From: a bacterium
Lineage (GTDB): Bacteria > Sysuimicrobiota > Sysuimicrobiia > Sysuimicrobiales > Segetimicrobiaceae
DNA length: 34,206 bases
Direction: 5' to 3'
Assembly (NCBI GenBank): GCA_035308905.1
Contig: DATGFS010000070.1
Location: 1 to 34,206, forward strand
Under the pieces are notes generated by a model. The model was not told where the DNA came from. It saw nothing but the letters and a program-made list of their open reading frames with translations, and did no database searches. The number at the start of each line of letters is the position of its first letter. Position 1 is the stretch's first letter. Below, one piece after another: positions 18,394 to 24,898 of this stretch. Made by a program: the position numbers and the translations under genes.

Positions 18394-18422
18394 TTGACCG
18401 TGCCTGCCGTCCGTGGTATAGT
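18394..18422 (+). promoter_or_regulatory. Sigma70 promoter of the infC operon
   Basis: TTGACC (18394-18399), exactly 17 bases, then TATAGT (18417-18422). The expected transcript starts near 18429-18430, leaving a leader of about 138 bases before infC. It lies 65 bases after the phosphoesterase stop. This is the best-matched promoter in the window. Confidence 0.75.
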
Positions 18423-18436
18423 TTCTGGTGCCAAGC

Positions 18437-18489
18437 AGAAGCCATCCGCTTCTCACCTCATGGCGCGCCCGAGGCGCCGTCGATGAGGT
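18437..18489 (+). ncRNA. Structured 5' leader of infC (two hairpins)
   Basis: The first hairpin is AGAAGC (18437-18442), loop CATCC, GCTTCT. The second has an outer stem ACCTCAT/ATGAGGT (18455-18461 with 18483-18489), an inner stem GGCGC/GCGCC (18462-18466 with 18474-18478) and a GTCG bulge. The elements fold independently just after the predicted transcription start. They may be part of a ribosomal-protein (L20) or IF3 autoregulatory leader; I cannot match a known class by eye. Confidence 0.5.
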
Positions 18490-18512
18490 CGGCACGATCG
18501 AGGTTGTGCGAG

Positions 18513-18537
18513 GGGGTGGCAACGCCGCCCCTTTTTT
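18513..18537 (+). terminator. Intrinsic terminator in the infC leader (attenuator)
   Basis: GGGGTGGC, loop AAC, GCCGCCCC (one T-G wobble) followed directly by six T residues (18532-18537). It lies between the promoter and infC, 29 bases before the start codon, so transcription of the whole operon could be attenuated here. It lacks a clear T-box core sequence. Confidence 0.7.
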
Positions 18538-18566
18538 GTTTGGGCAACCAAGGGGGTTGAGGTTTT

Positions 18567-19079
18567 ATCGACCGAGAGATCAGGATCAACGAGCGTATTC
18601 GGGCCCGTGAGGTCCGGCTGATAGGGGATGCGGGGGAGCAACTCGGCGTCGTGCCGACGCGTGACGCGCTCGTGCGCGCGCAGGAGGCCGGGGTCGACCT
18701 GGTGGAGGTCGCGCCGACCGCCAACCCGCCGGTGTGCCGGATCATGGACTTCGGCAAGTACAAGTACGAGCAGGCGAAGCGCGAGCGGGTCGCCCACAAG
18801 AAATCGAAGACCTCGGGACTGAAGGGCATGCGGTTGAGCCCGAAGATCGGGCAGCACGACCTGGAAACGAAGACGCGCGCCATCACGACGTTCCTCAAGG
18901 ACGGCGACAAGGTGCGGGTCTCGATGTGGTTCCGGGGACGCGAGATGGCGCACCCGCAGATCGGCGAGCAGATCTTGAAGCGGATGGCGCAGCAGTTGGC
19001 CGAGGTCAGCGTGGTCGAGCGGCCGCCGCTGATGGAAGGCCGCAACATGATCATGATCCTGTCGCCGAAGAAGAACTGA
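18567..19079 (+). CDS. infC: Translation initiation factor IF-3 (near-cognate ATC start)
   Basis: A 170-aa IF-3, which binds the 30S subunit, checks start-codon pairing and prevents early subunit joining. The N-domain REIRINERIRAREVRLIG and the linker/C-domain RIMDFGKYKYEQAKRER to MIMILSPKKN are canonical. The N-terminal homology begins upstream of the first ordinary start (GTG 18651, which would remove about 28 conserved residues). An in-frame TGA at 18558-18560 limits the frame, and no ATG, GTG or TTG lies between. ATC 18567 is the best start: it gives IDREIRINE, in register with IF-3 genes that start with ATT, and GAGG or AGGGGG lies upstream. Rare starts let IF-3 repress its own mRNA in other bacteria. 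ATC 18579 or 18585 are less likely alternatives. Confidence 0.88.
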   Translation: MDREIRINERIRAREVRLIGDAGEQLGVVPTRDALVRAQEAGVDLVEVAPTANPPVCRIMDFGKYKYEQAKRERVAHKKSKTSGLKGMRLSPKIGQHDLETKTRAITTFLKDGDKVRVSMWFRGREMAHPQIGEQILKRMAQQLAEVSVVERPPLMEGRNMIMILSPKKN

Positions 19080-19089
19080 GGGGGACGAG

Positions 19090-19287
19090 ATGCCGAAACT
19101 CAAGACACACCAGGGGACGGCGAAGCGGATCCGCGTCACCGCGCGCAAGCGGCTGCTCCGCGGCCGCCAGCTCGGCGGCCATCTGATGGTCGGGAAGTCG
19201 GCCAAGCGCCGGCGATCGCTGCGGCAGCTGCGGGAGATCGAGCGCACCGATCGGGCGCGGCTCGCGCGGCTGCTTCCCTACAAGTGA
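19090..19287 (+). CDS. rpmI: 50S ribosomal protein L35
   Basis: A 65-aa basic ribosomal protein of the large subunit. MPKLKTHQGTAKRIRVTA at the start and the C-terminal LLPYK are typical of L35. The ATG lies 10 bases after infC and has GAGGGGG upstream. It keeps the conserved infC-rpmI-rplT order; no frameshift or unusual feature is seen. Confidence 0.97.
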   Translation: MPKLKTHQGTAKRIRVTARKRLLRGRQLGGHLMVGKSAKRRRSLRQLREIERTDRARLARLLPYK

Positions 19288-19333
19288 GCTCGCGGCCCCG
19301 GCCGCGCGATAGACGGATGGGGGGGACGGACGA

Positions 19334-19687
19334 ATGGCACGCGTAAAGCGCGGGGTGACGACCCGTCGCCGGCACCACAAGGTCCTGAAGCTGGCCAAGG
19401 GCTACTGGGGCAAGAAGAGCCGCTGGTTCAAGCTCGCGAACCAGACGGTGCACCGCGCGCTGCAGCAGGCGTTCAACCACCGGCGGGCGCGCAAGCGCGA
19501 CTTCCGGCGGTTGTGGATCGCGCGCATCAACGCGGCGGCGCGCATCCACGGGACATCGTACAGCCGGCTCATCTGCGGTCTCCGGCGCGCCGGCATTCAG
19601 GTGAACCGCAAGGTGCTCGCCGATCTGGCCGTCCGCGACGACCGCGCGTTCGAAGCGCTGGTCAAGCGGGCGCGTTCGGACGAGTAG
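19334..19687 (+). CDS. rplT: 50S ribosomal protein L20
   Basis: A 117-aa L20, needed early in large-subunit assembly and able, in other bacteria, to repress its own operon by binding the leader m[23 protein letters not shown], the helical [20 protein letters not shown] segment and the C-terminal [19 protein letters not shown] are standard. The ATG at 19334 has GGGGGGA about 8 bases upstream. It ends the ribosomal block; a GC-rich hairpin follows 52 bases later. Confidence 0.97.
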   Translation: MARVKRGVTTRRRHHKVLKLAKGYWGKKSRWFKLANQTVHRALQQAFNHRRARKRDFRRLWIARINAAARIHGTSYSRLICGLRRAGIQVNRKVLADLAVRDDRAFEALVKRARSDE

Positions 19688-19739
19688 GTCCCATCGAACA
19701 GCCGCCACCGAGCCGGAACCTGCTTCGACCGTAAGTCAC

Positions 19740-19762
19740 GGGCCCTCCCTCCGGGAGGGCCC
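19740..19762 (+). terminator. GC hairpin after rplT
   Basis: A perfect 10-bp inverted repeat, GGGCCCTCCC / GGGAGGGCCC with loop TCC. No T-run follows (GAATCGTA), so it is a weak intrinsic terminator at best and may instead stabilise the 3' end or be read through into the methyltransferase gene. Confidence 0.55.
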
Positions 19763-19805
19763 GAATCGTACCCGGAGCGCCGCGGAGGCGCGGACCACGC
19801 AGGAG

Positions 19806-20615
19806 GTGGGTGCGTCGACCATCTCGAGCCGGCACAATCCATTCGTGCGCGAGCTCCGCGCCACGTTGCGGGCGCCGAGCCGCCGCTCGGGGGTCTGCGC
19901 GATCGAGGGGTGGCGGCTGCTCGAGGCCGCGGTCGCCGCCGGCGTGTCGTTCGACGCGCTCGTCGTGACCGAGGCCGCCGCCGCCGATCCCGCCGCCGCC
20001 CGGATCTATGAAGCGGCGCGCGCGCGCGCCGCGCGCGAGATCACCGTCACGCCGGACGTGTTGGCGGCGCTGACCCAAGTGCCCGCTCCGCAGGGGGTGC
20101 TCGCCGTCGCGCCGCGGCCCGCCGCCGCGCCGCTCGCGCTGGCCGCGGGGGCGGAGACGCTCGCGGTCGTGCTGGACGCGATCCAGGACCCCGGCAACGT
20201 GGGGACGATCGTCCGTACCGCCGTCGCGTGCCGGGCGACGATCGTCGTGGCCTGCGGCCCGACGGCTGACCCGTTCGCGCCGAAGGCGCTGCGGGCCTCG
20301 GCCGGCGCGGCGTTCCTGGTGCCGATCGCGTTCGCGGCCGGGGCCGACGAGGCGGAGGCCGCGCTGCGGTCCGCGGGGGTCCGCATCGTCGTGGCCGACG
20401 CGCACGCCCCCTCACCGCCGACCCCGGCGACGTGGGTGCGTCCGCTCGCGCTGGTCCTCGGCAGCGAAGCCGCGGGCCCGGCGCTGGTCTGGCGCGCGCA
20501 CGGCGGAGCCGCGGTGCGGGTGCCGGTGCTGGGCCCCGTCGAGTCGCTCAACGTCGCGGCGGCCGCGGCCGTGCTCCTCTATCAGGCCGCGGGACTCCTC
20601 TCGCCGCGCGCTTGA
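19806..20615 (+). CDS. TrmH/SpoU-family RNA 2'-O-methyltransferase
   Basis: A 269-aa SPOUT RNA ribose methyltransferase, probably acting on 23S rRNA as in RlmB/TsnR. The N-terminal substrate-binding domain starts with ISSRHNPFVRELRATLR and includes VCAIEGWRLLEAAV. Motif 1 is LDAIQDPGNVGTIVRTA, motif 2 LALVLGSEAAGP and motif 3 LGPVESLNVAAAAAVLLYQ, the trefoil-knot AdoMet site. The start is uncertain: GTG 19806 is the only usual start that keeps the N-terminus, but the strong AGGAGG (19801-19806) overlaps it and is thus too close. The position between rplT and pheS is conserved in many bacteria. The target nucleotide cannot be read. Confidence 0.88.
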   Translation: MGASTISSRHNPFVRELRATLRAPSRRSGVCAIEGWRLLEAAVAAGVSFDALVVTEAAAADPAAARIYEAARARAAREITVTPDVLAALTQVPAPQGVLAVAPRPAAAPLALAAGAETLAVVLDAIQDPGNVGTIVRTAVACRATIVVACGPTADPFAPKALRASAGAAFLVPIAFAAGADEAEAALRSAGVRIVVADAHAPSPPTPATWVRPLALVLGSEAAGPALVWRAHGGAAVRVPVLGPVESLNVAAAAAVLLYQAAGLLSPRA

Positions 20616-20635
20616 TCCGGGCTGCGGCGGACGTG

Positions 20636-20644
20636 TGTTATACT
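20636..20644 (+). promoter_or_regulatory. Extended -10 promoter upstream of the YqzL-like gene
   Basis: TGTTATACT: TATACT at 20639-20644 preceded by TG and one base. The nearest -35-like element, TTGATC, is 21 bases away and poorly spaced, but extended -10 promoters need little -35. It would drive the small gene and perhaps pheS-pheT. Confidence 0.5.
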
Positions 20645-20728
20645 AAGGCCGCATTTCAATCCACTCCGCGACGGCGGCGACCCACAGATGGTGCCGTCGC
20701 GCAGTCGTCGCAGCACGACGGGGGACGC

Positions 20729-20860
20729 GTGGTGGAAATCGCGTGGACGCCGGAATGCTTCTGGCGTCTGTTCGAGGCGACCGGCTCTATCTGGGCGTAC
20801 TTGATCTATCGGGACCTGACGGACGGCGAAAGCCGTTGGGTGTTGCCCATCCTGAACTGA
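20729..20860 (+). CDS. YqzL-like small protein
   Basis: A 43-aa protein whose core CFWRLFEATGSIWAYLIYRD resembles the YqzL family of short Gram-positive proteins (aromatic W/F, TG[SN]I, AYL.Y..). The function of that family is not known. GTG 20729 (with a second GTG next to it) has GGGGGA three to six bases upstream, and an extended -10 lies 85 bases before. It sits between the rRNA methyltransferase and pheS, and a strong hairpin follows 68 bases after its stop. Shorter than typical automated gene-calling limits, so likely to be missed. The family resemblance is by eye. Confidence 0.6.
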   Translation: MVEIAWTPECFWRLFEATGSIWAYLIYRDLTDGESRWVLPILN

Positions 20861-20928
20861 CTCCTGTTCGCGACCGCACCCGTTCCGCCCGTACCAGGTG
20901 AGTTTCGCTCCGACGATCTCGTAGGGAC

Positions 20929-20957
20929 CGCACTTCTGTCCCTCGGACAGAAGTGCG
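20929..20957 (+). terminator. 13-bp perfect hairpin upstream of pheS
   Basis: CGCACTTCTGTCC (20929-20941), loop CTC, GGACAGAAGTGCG (20945-20957), a perfect stem. The following TTGCTGTTCC is only moderately T-rich. It probably ends the YqzL-like transcript or attenuates readthrough into pheS. The surrounding 20861-20984 holds no other gene that I can support. Confidence 0.6.
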
Positions 20958-20984
20958 TTGCTGTTCCGGGGGCGGCCGCGTCCC

Positions 20985-21022
20985 GCCGGCCGACTTGCGG
21001 CCGGCAACCATGAAATTGAAGC
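20985..21022 (+). repeat. Copy B of dispersed hairpin/ACCATG element
   Basis: GCCGGCCG, ACTTG, CGGCCGGC, then AACCATG and AAATTGAAGC. The 8-bp arms are perfect. The last 37 bases match copy A (7296-7332) at 31 positions, including an identical ATGAAATTGAAGC run, striking in DNA this GC-rich. It is intergenic, 21 bases before the pheS start. Confidence 0.6.
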
Positions 21023-21043
21023 CGCGCGCGACCGGAGGCGATC

Positions 21044-22069
21044 GTGGAGAACGTCGCATGGATTGAAGAGATCCGCGCGCAGGCGACGCGGGATATCGAA
21101 GCCGCCGGCGACACGGCGGCCCTCGAGGAAGTCCGCGTCCGGTATCTCGGCCGGTCGGGCCGGATCACGCGGGCCTTCCGCGACGTGGCCGCGGCCCCCG
21201 CGGAGGACCGCCCGGGGCTCGGCCAGGCCCTTAATCACCTCAAGGATTACGTCGAACTCGCGCTGGCCAAGCGCCGCGACATACTTGGCCAGGGCGCGCG
21301 CGCGACACTCGCCGCCGCCGAGCGGATCGACATGACACTTCCCGGCCGGCCGCTCGCGCGCGGCCGCGCCCACATACTCGCCCGGACGGCGGGCGAGATC
21401 GCCGAGATCTTCCGCGGGATGGGGTTCGACATCGAAGACGGTCCGGAAGTCGAGCGGGACCACGACAACTTTGAGCGGCTCAACATGCCGCCGTATCACC
21501 CGGCGCGCGACGCGCAGGACTCGTTCTACCTCGACGCCGAGTGGATGCTGCGCACGCACACGACGGTGGTCGACGTCCACGTGATGGACGGCCGGCGGCC
21601 GCCGATGCGGGCGGTGGCCGCCGGCCGCTGCTACCGCCGCGATCCCGTCGACGCCAGCCATTCGCCGATGTTCCAGCAGATCGACGGGTTCATGGTCGAC
21701 GAGGGCGTCCGGTTCTCGGACCTGAAGGGCGTCTTGTACGAGTTTGCGCGACGCTACTTCGGGCCCGAGACGCGCGTGCGCTTTGTGCCGTCATACTTCC
21801 CCTTCACCGAGCCGAGCGCGGAAATGGCCATCGGGTGCGTGATGTGCGGCGGCCGGGGGTGCGCCGTCTGCAAACGATCCGGATGGCTCGAGATCTTGGG
21901 GTGCGGGATGTTCCATCCGCGCGTGCTGGAGATGGCGCGGATCGACCCGCAGCGCTACACCGCGTTCGCGTTCGGGATCGGGATCGAACGGCCCGCGATG
22001 CTCAAGCACCGGATCGACGACATCCGGCTCTTCTACGAAGACGACGTGCGGTTCTTGCGGCAGGTGTAG
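21044..22069 (+). CDS. pheS: Phenylalanyl-tRNA synthetase alpha subunit
   Basis: The 341-aa catalytic subunit, which with PheT (alpha2beta2) charges tRNA-Phe. An N-terminal helical arm (about 1-85) is followed by the class II core: motif 1 region GRAHILARTAGEIAEIFRGM, motif 2 with AVAAGRCYRRDPVDASHSP and FQQIDG, the Phe-pocket SYFPFTEPSAEM, and motif 3 FGIGIERPAMLKHRI. A four-Cys pair in CVMCGGRGCAVCK is common in Gram-positive-type PheS and may hold zinc. GTG 21044 has GGAGG five bases upstream. Seven bases separate it from pheT. Confidence 0.97.
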   Translation: MENVAWIEEIRAQATRDIEAAGDTAALEEVRVRYLGRSGRITRAFRDVAAAPAEDRPGLGQALNHLKDYVELALAKRRDILGQGARATLAAAERIDMTLPGRPLARGRAHILARTAGEIAEIFRGMGFDIEDGPEVERDHDNFERLNMPPYHPARDAQDSFYLDAEWMLRTHTTVVDVHVMDGRRPPMRAVAAGRCYRRDPVDASHSPMFQQIDGFMVDEGVRFSDLKGVLYEFARRYFGPETRVRFVPSYFPFTEPSAEMAIGCVMCGGRGCAVCKRSGWLEILGCGMFHPRVLEMARIDPQRYTAFAFGIGIERPAMLKHRIDDIRLFYEDDVRFLRQV

Positions 22070-22076
22070 GGGTCCG

Positions 22077-24269
22077 ATGCGGGTTCCGCGCGAGTGGCTC
22101 GAAGCCTACGTCGATCTCGGCGACGTCTCGACGGAGACGCTCGCGGAGCGTCTGGCGACGGTGGGGCTGCCCGTCGAAGCGGTCGAGCCGGTCGGGGACG
22201 ACACTGTGCTGGACGTCGAGGTGACGGCCAACCGGCCGGACTGCCTCTGCATTATCGGCATCGCCCGCGAAGCGGCGCTGCTCTTTGGGCGCGCGCTGCG
22301 GCTGCCGGAAGGTCTCGAGAGCGCGCCGCGGGTGCGCGCCGCACGGCCGGCCTCTCGCGCCGCATCGAAGCCGGCACGGTCCGGGCGGGGCCGGTCCGCG
22401 GCGTCGCCTGCGTCTGCGCGGCGCGCTGGCGGGACCGACGTCCACCGGCGGGTGTCCGTCACGGTCCGGGATCCCGAAGGTTGTCCGCGGTTCACCGCGA
22501 CGGTTCTCGACGCGGTCCGCGTCGGCCCGTCACCGGCGTGGATGCAGCGGCGTCTGGAAGCGGCCGGCGTGCGGGCGATCAACAACGTCGTCGACGTGAC
22601 CAACTACGTCATGCTCGAGATGGGCCAGCCGATGCACGCGTTCGACCTCGCGCGGGTCGGCGGCCGGCGGCTGATCGTGCGCCGGGCCCGGCCCGGAGAA
22701 ACCCTCGTGACGCTGGACGGCGTCGCGCGAACCGTGGACGAGGAGTCGTTGGTCGTTGCCGACGACACGCACGCCGTCTCGCTGGCCGGCATCATCGGCG
22801 GACAGGACACCGAGATCGGTCCGGACACGACGGCCGTCCTGCTCGAGGCGGCGTACTGGCATCCGCCCGGGATCGGCCGGACGAGCCGCAGGTTCGGCGT
22901 GCGCACCGAGGCGTCGAGCCGGTTCGAGCGCGGCGCAGACCCCGAGGGGCCGGTAGCGGCCCAACGCCGCGCCGGACTGCTGCTCGCGGAGGTGGCGGCC
23001 GCCCGCCCCGCGCCCGGACTGATCGACGTCTACCCGCGGCCGCGGCTCCGGCCGACGATTCGCCTGCGGCCGTCGCGCGCCGATGCGGTGCTCGGGATCG
23101 CCATCCCGCGCGGAGAGATGGTTCGCGCGCTGCGGGCGCTCGGGTGCGACGTGCGGCCCGGCGCCGCGGCCCTGACCGTTCGTCCGCCCACGTACCGTCC
23201 CGATCTGACGCGGGAAGAGGACTTGATCGAGGAAGTGATCCGGGTCCACGGCTACGACCGCGTACCGCTCACGATGCCGCGAGGGGTGACGACGCCGGGG
23301 CGGGTGTCGGCGCCCGTCGCCGAGGAGCGGCGAGTGCGCGGCGCACTGCTGCGCGCCGGGCTGACCGAGGTGATGACGCTCACGCTGGCGGCGGCCGGAA
23401 GCCCCGCCGCGGACGGCGACGGCGCGCCGGACGGTGCGGCCGCGGTGCGGCTGGTGAATCCGCTCACCGCCGAGCACGCGGCGCTGCGGCAATCGCTGCT
23501 GCCGGGACTGCTGCGGGTGCTCGCCACCAACGCATCGCGGCGTCAGCACGACGTGCACGTCTTCGAGCTCGGCCACGTCTGGCAGGCGGCGAAAGGCGGC
23601 GGCCGGCCGGAGGAGCGCCGGGCCGCGGGCATCGCGGTGATGGGCCGGTGGCGGTGGGGCTGGAACGTGCCGGCCGACGGCGTACTCGCCGATGCCTACC
23701 ATCTGCGCGCGGTGCTCGACGCGCTGCTCGACGATCTCGACATCACCGGTGCCGCCGTCGCGGCGGACTCCTCCGCGTCGTCTCTGCTGAACGGGACGCC
23801 CTGGTGGCATCCGGGACGTGTCGCCGCGCTGATGCTCGCCGGGCGTCCGGTGGGGCGCTTCGGGGAGCTCCATCCCGAGCTCGTCGACCGGGAGCGGCTG
23901 CCCGACCGGCCGTGCCTGGCCGAGCTCGATCTGGAATCGCTGCTGGCCGCGGCCCGTCCGAGCCGCGCCTACACCGGTCTCCCCCGGTATCCGGACGTAG
24001 AGCGGGATCTCGCGGTCGTCCTGCCGGAAACGCTGCCGGCGTCCGAGATCGAGCGGCTGATCCGCGAAACCGCGGGCCCGCTGCTGGAAGCGGTTGAGTT
24101 GTTCGACGTGTACACCGGGTCCCCGGTGCCGCCGGGCCACCGCAACCTCGCCTACCGCCTGCGGTTCCGCGCGGCGGACCGCACGCTGACCGCGCCCGAG
24201 GCGGAGGAAATCATGGCCCGAATTCGAACAGCCCTTCAGAGTCAGACAGGCGGGCAGCTGCGAGCGTGA
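22077..24269 (+). CDS. pheT: Phenylalanyl-tRNA synthetase beta subunit, lacking the OB (tRNA-bind) domain
   Basis: The 730-aa beta subunit of PheRS, which recognises and edits. The order B1 (MRVPREWLEAYVDLGD), VTANRPDCLCIIGIARE, B3/B4 (NNVVDVTNYVMLEMGQPMHA, the editing site), B5 (DLTREEDLIEEVIRVHGYDR), the inactive synthetase core and the C-terminal FDX-ACB anticodon-binding domain (YPDVERDLAVVL to the end) is intact. The EMAPII-like OB domain normally inserted between B1 and the NRPDC segment is absent, which explains the length below the usual near 800. A low-complexity Ala/Arg/Ser insert of about 45 residues (22320-22445) separates NRPDC from the B3 region. Confidence 0.95.
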   Translation: MRVPREWLEAYVDLGDVSTETLAERLATVGLPVEAVEPVGDDTVLDVEVTANRPDCLCIIGIAREAALLFGRALRLPEGLESAPRVRAARPASRAASKPARSGRGRSAASPASARRAGGTDVHRRVSVTVRDPEGCPRFTATVLDAVRVGPSPAWMQRRLEAAGVRAINNVVDVTNYVMLEMGQPMHAFDLARVGGRRLIVRRARPGETLVTLDGVARTVDEESLVVADDTHAVSLAGIIGGQDTEIGPDTTAVLLEAAYWHPPGIGRTSRRFGVRTEASSRFERGADPEGPVAAQRRAGLLLAEVAAARPAPGLIDVYPRPRLRPTIRLRPSRADAVLGIAIPRGEMVRALRALGCDVRPGAAALTVRPPTYRPDLTREEDLIEEVIRVHGYDRVPLTMPRGVTTPGRVSAPVAEERRVRGALLRAGLTEVMTLTLAAAGSPAADGDGAPDGAAAVRLVNPLTAEHAALRQSLLPGLLRVLATNASRRQHDVHVFELGHVWQAAKGGGRPEERRAAGIAVMGRWRWGWNVPADGVLADAYHLRAVLDALLDDLDITGAAVAADSSASSLLNGTPWWHPGRVAALMLAGRPVGRFGELHPELVDRERLPDRPCLAELDLESLLAAARPSRAYTGLPRYPDVERDLAVVLPETLPASEIERLIRETAGPLLEAVELFDVYTGSPVPPGHRNLAYRLRFRAADRTLTAPEAEEIMARIRTALQSQTGGQLRA

Positions 24270-24338
24270 ATCCCGGGCCCTACGAGGAGACGCGGTCCGG
24301 CGTAGCGCTCCCTGGGGAGGCATAAGGGGGAGGGCCGG

Positions 24339-24866
24339 ATGCCCCGCACGATCACACTGAACTGGATCGACTGGGTCACCCTCGCGATCGTGCTGGTGTC
24401 GATTCTCCGGGGCGCGCGCTTCGGCGCGCTGGCCGGCCTGCTCGATCTCGGCGGGCTCGTCGCGACCTATCTCACGGCGGCGGCCCTGTACCCGCGCGGC
24501 GCCGAGTTGCTGCGCCGGTTGCCGGGCCTGAGCCGATCCTGGGAAGGACTCATCGCGTTCGTCGTGATCTGGCTCGCGCTGTACCTGCCGCTCGGCATCC
24601 TGATCCGCTGGATCTTCGCCCGCGCGCAGTTTCCCGCGTCCGGCCTCCTGGGCGGCATCCTGGGCGTGGCCCGCGGGATCGTCCTCGCCACCTCGCTGCT
24701 CATGCTGACGCTCGCGGCGCCCTTTCGCGGCGTCGTCACGGCGGACGCCCATCGGTCGCAGGTCGCCCCGTATCTGTTGAGCGGCAGCGAGCGCGTCCAG
24801 GCGATGCTGCTGCCCGCGCTGCCGGTGCACGTGCCGAGGCTGGGCCCGGGCGGCTCCACGTTCTGA
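24339..24866 (+). CDS. CvpA-family membrane protein
   Basis: A 175-aa membrane protein of the CvpA (colicin V production) family, found near pheT, polX or mutS2 in many bacteria; its exact role is unknown, with links to envelope stress and membrane integrity. Four hydrophobic helices are seen: WIDWVTLAIVLVSILRG, the ALAGLLDLGGLVATYLTAA pair, LIAFVVIWLALYLPLGILI and GGILGVARGIVLATSLLML. The GFARG-like turn typical of the family appears as LRGARFGALAG. ATG 24339 has AAGGGGGAGGG eight bases upstream. The stop TGA forms CTGA with the probable polX start. Confidence 0.82.
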   Translation: MPRTITLNWIDWVTLAIVLVSILRGARFGALAGLLDLGGLVATYLTAAALYPRGAELLRRLPGLSRSWEGLIAFVVIWLALYLPLGILIRWIFARAQFPASGLLGGILGVARGIVLATSLLMLTLAAPFRGVVTADAHRSQVAPYLLSGSERVQAMLLPALPVHVPRLGPGGSTF

Positions 24867-24898
24867 TCAGCCCTCGGAACCTCGAACTCGCTCACCTC

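Noticed and set aside
18505-18535. T-box antiterminator in the infC leader (GGGGGTGGCAACGCC)
   Set aside because: Only a loose resemblance to the T-box core; no specifier loop or upstream T-box elements are visible, and the sequence is explained by the terminator stem.
20861-20984. Minus-strand peptide (EGQKCGPYEIVGAKLTW) upstream of pheS as a gene remnant
   Set aside because: It overlaps the 13-bp hairpin, has no start or ribosome site of its own and no recognisable family.
22320-22445. Compensating frameshifts in pheT
   Set aside because: The alternative frames do not restore any conserved PheT sequence, so a low-complexity insert is the simpler reading.
22530-24830. A 766-aa open frame on the minus strand opposite pheT and the CvpA-family gene
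   Set aside because: Composition is that of an antisense shadow and it crosses two real genes.
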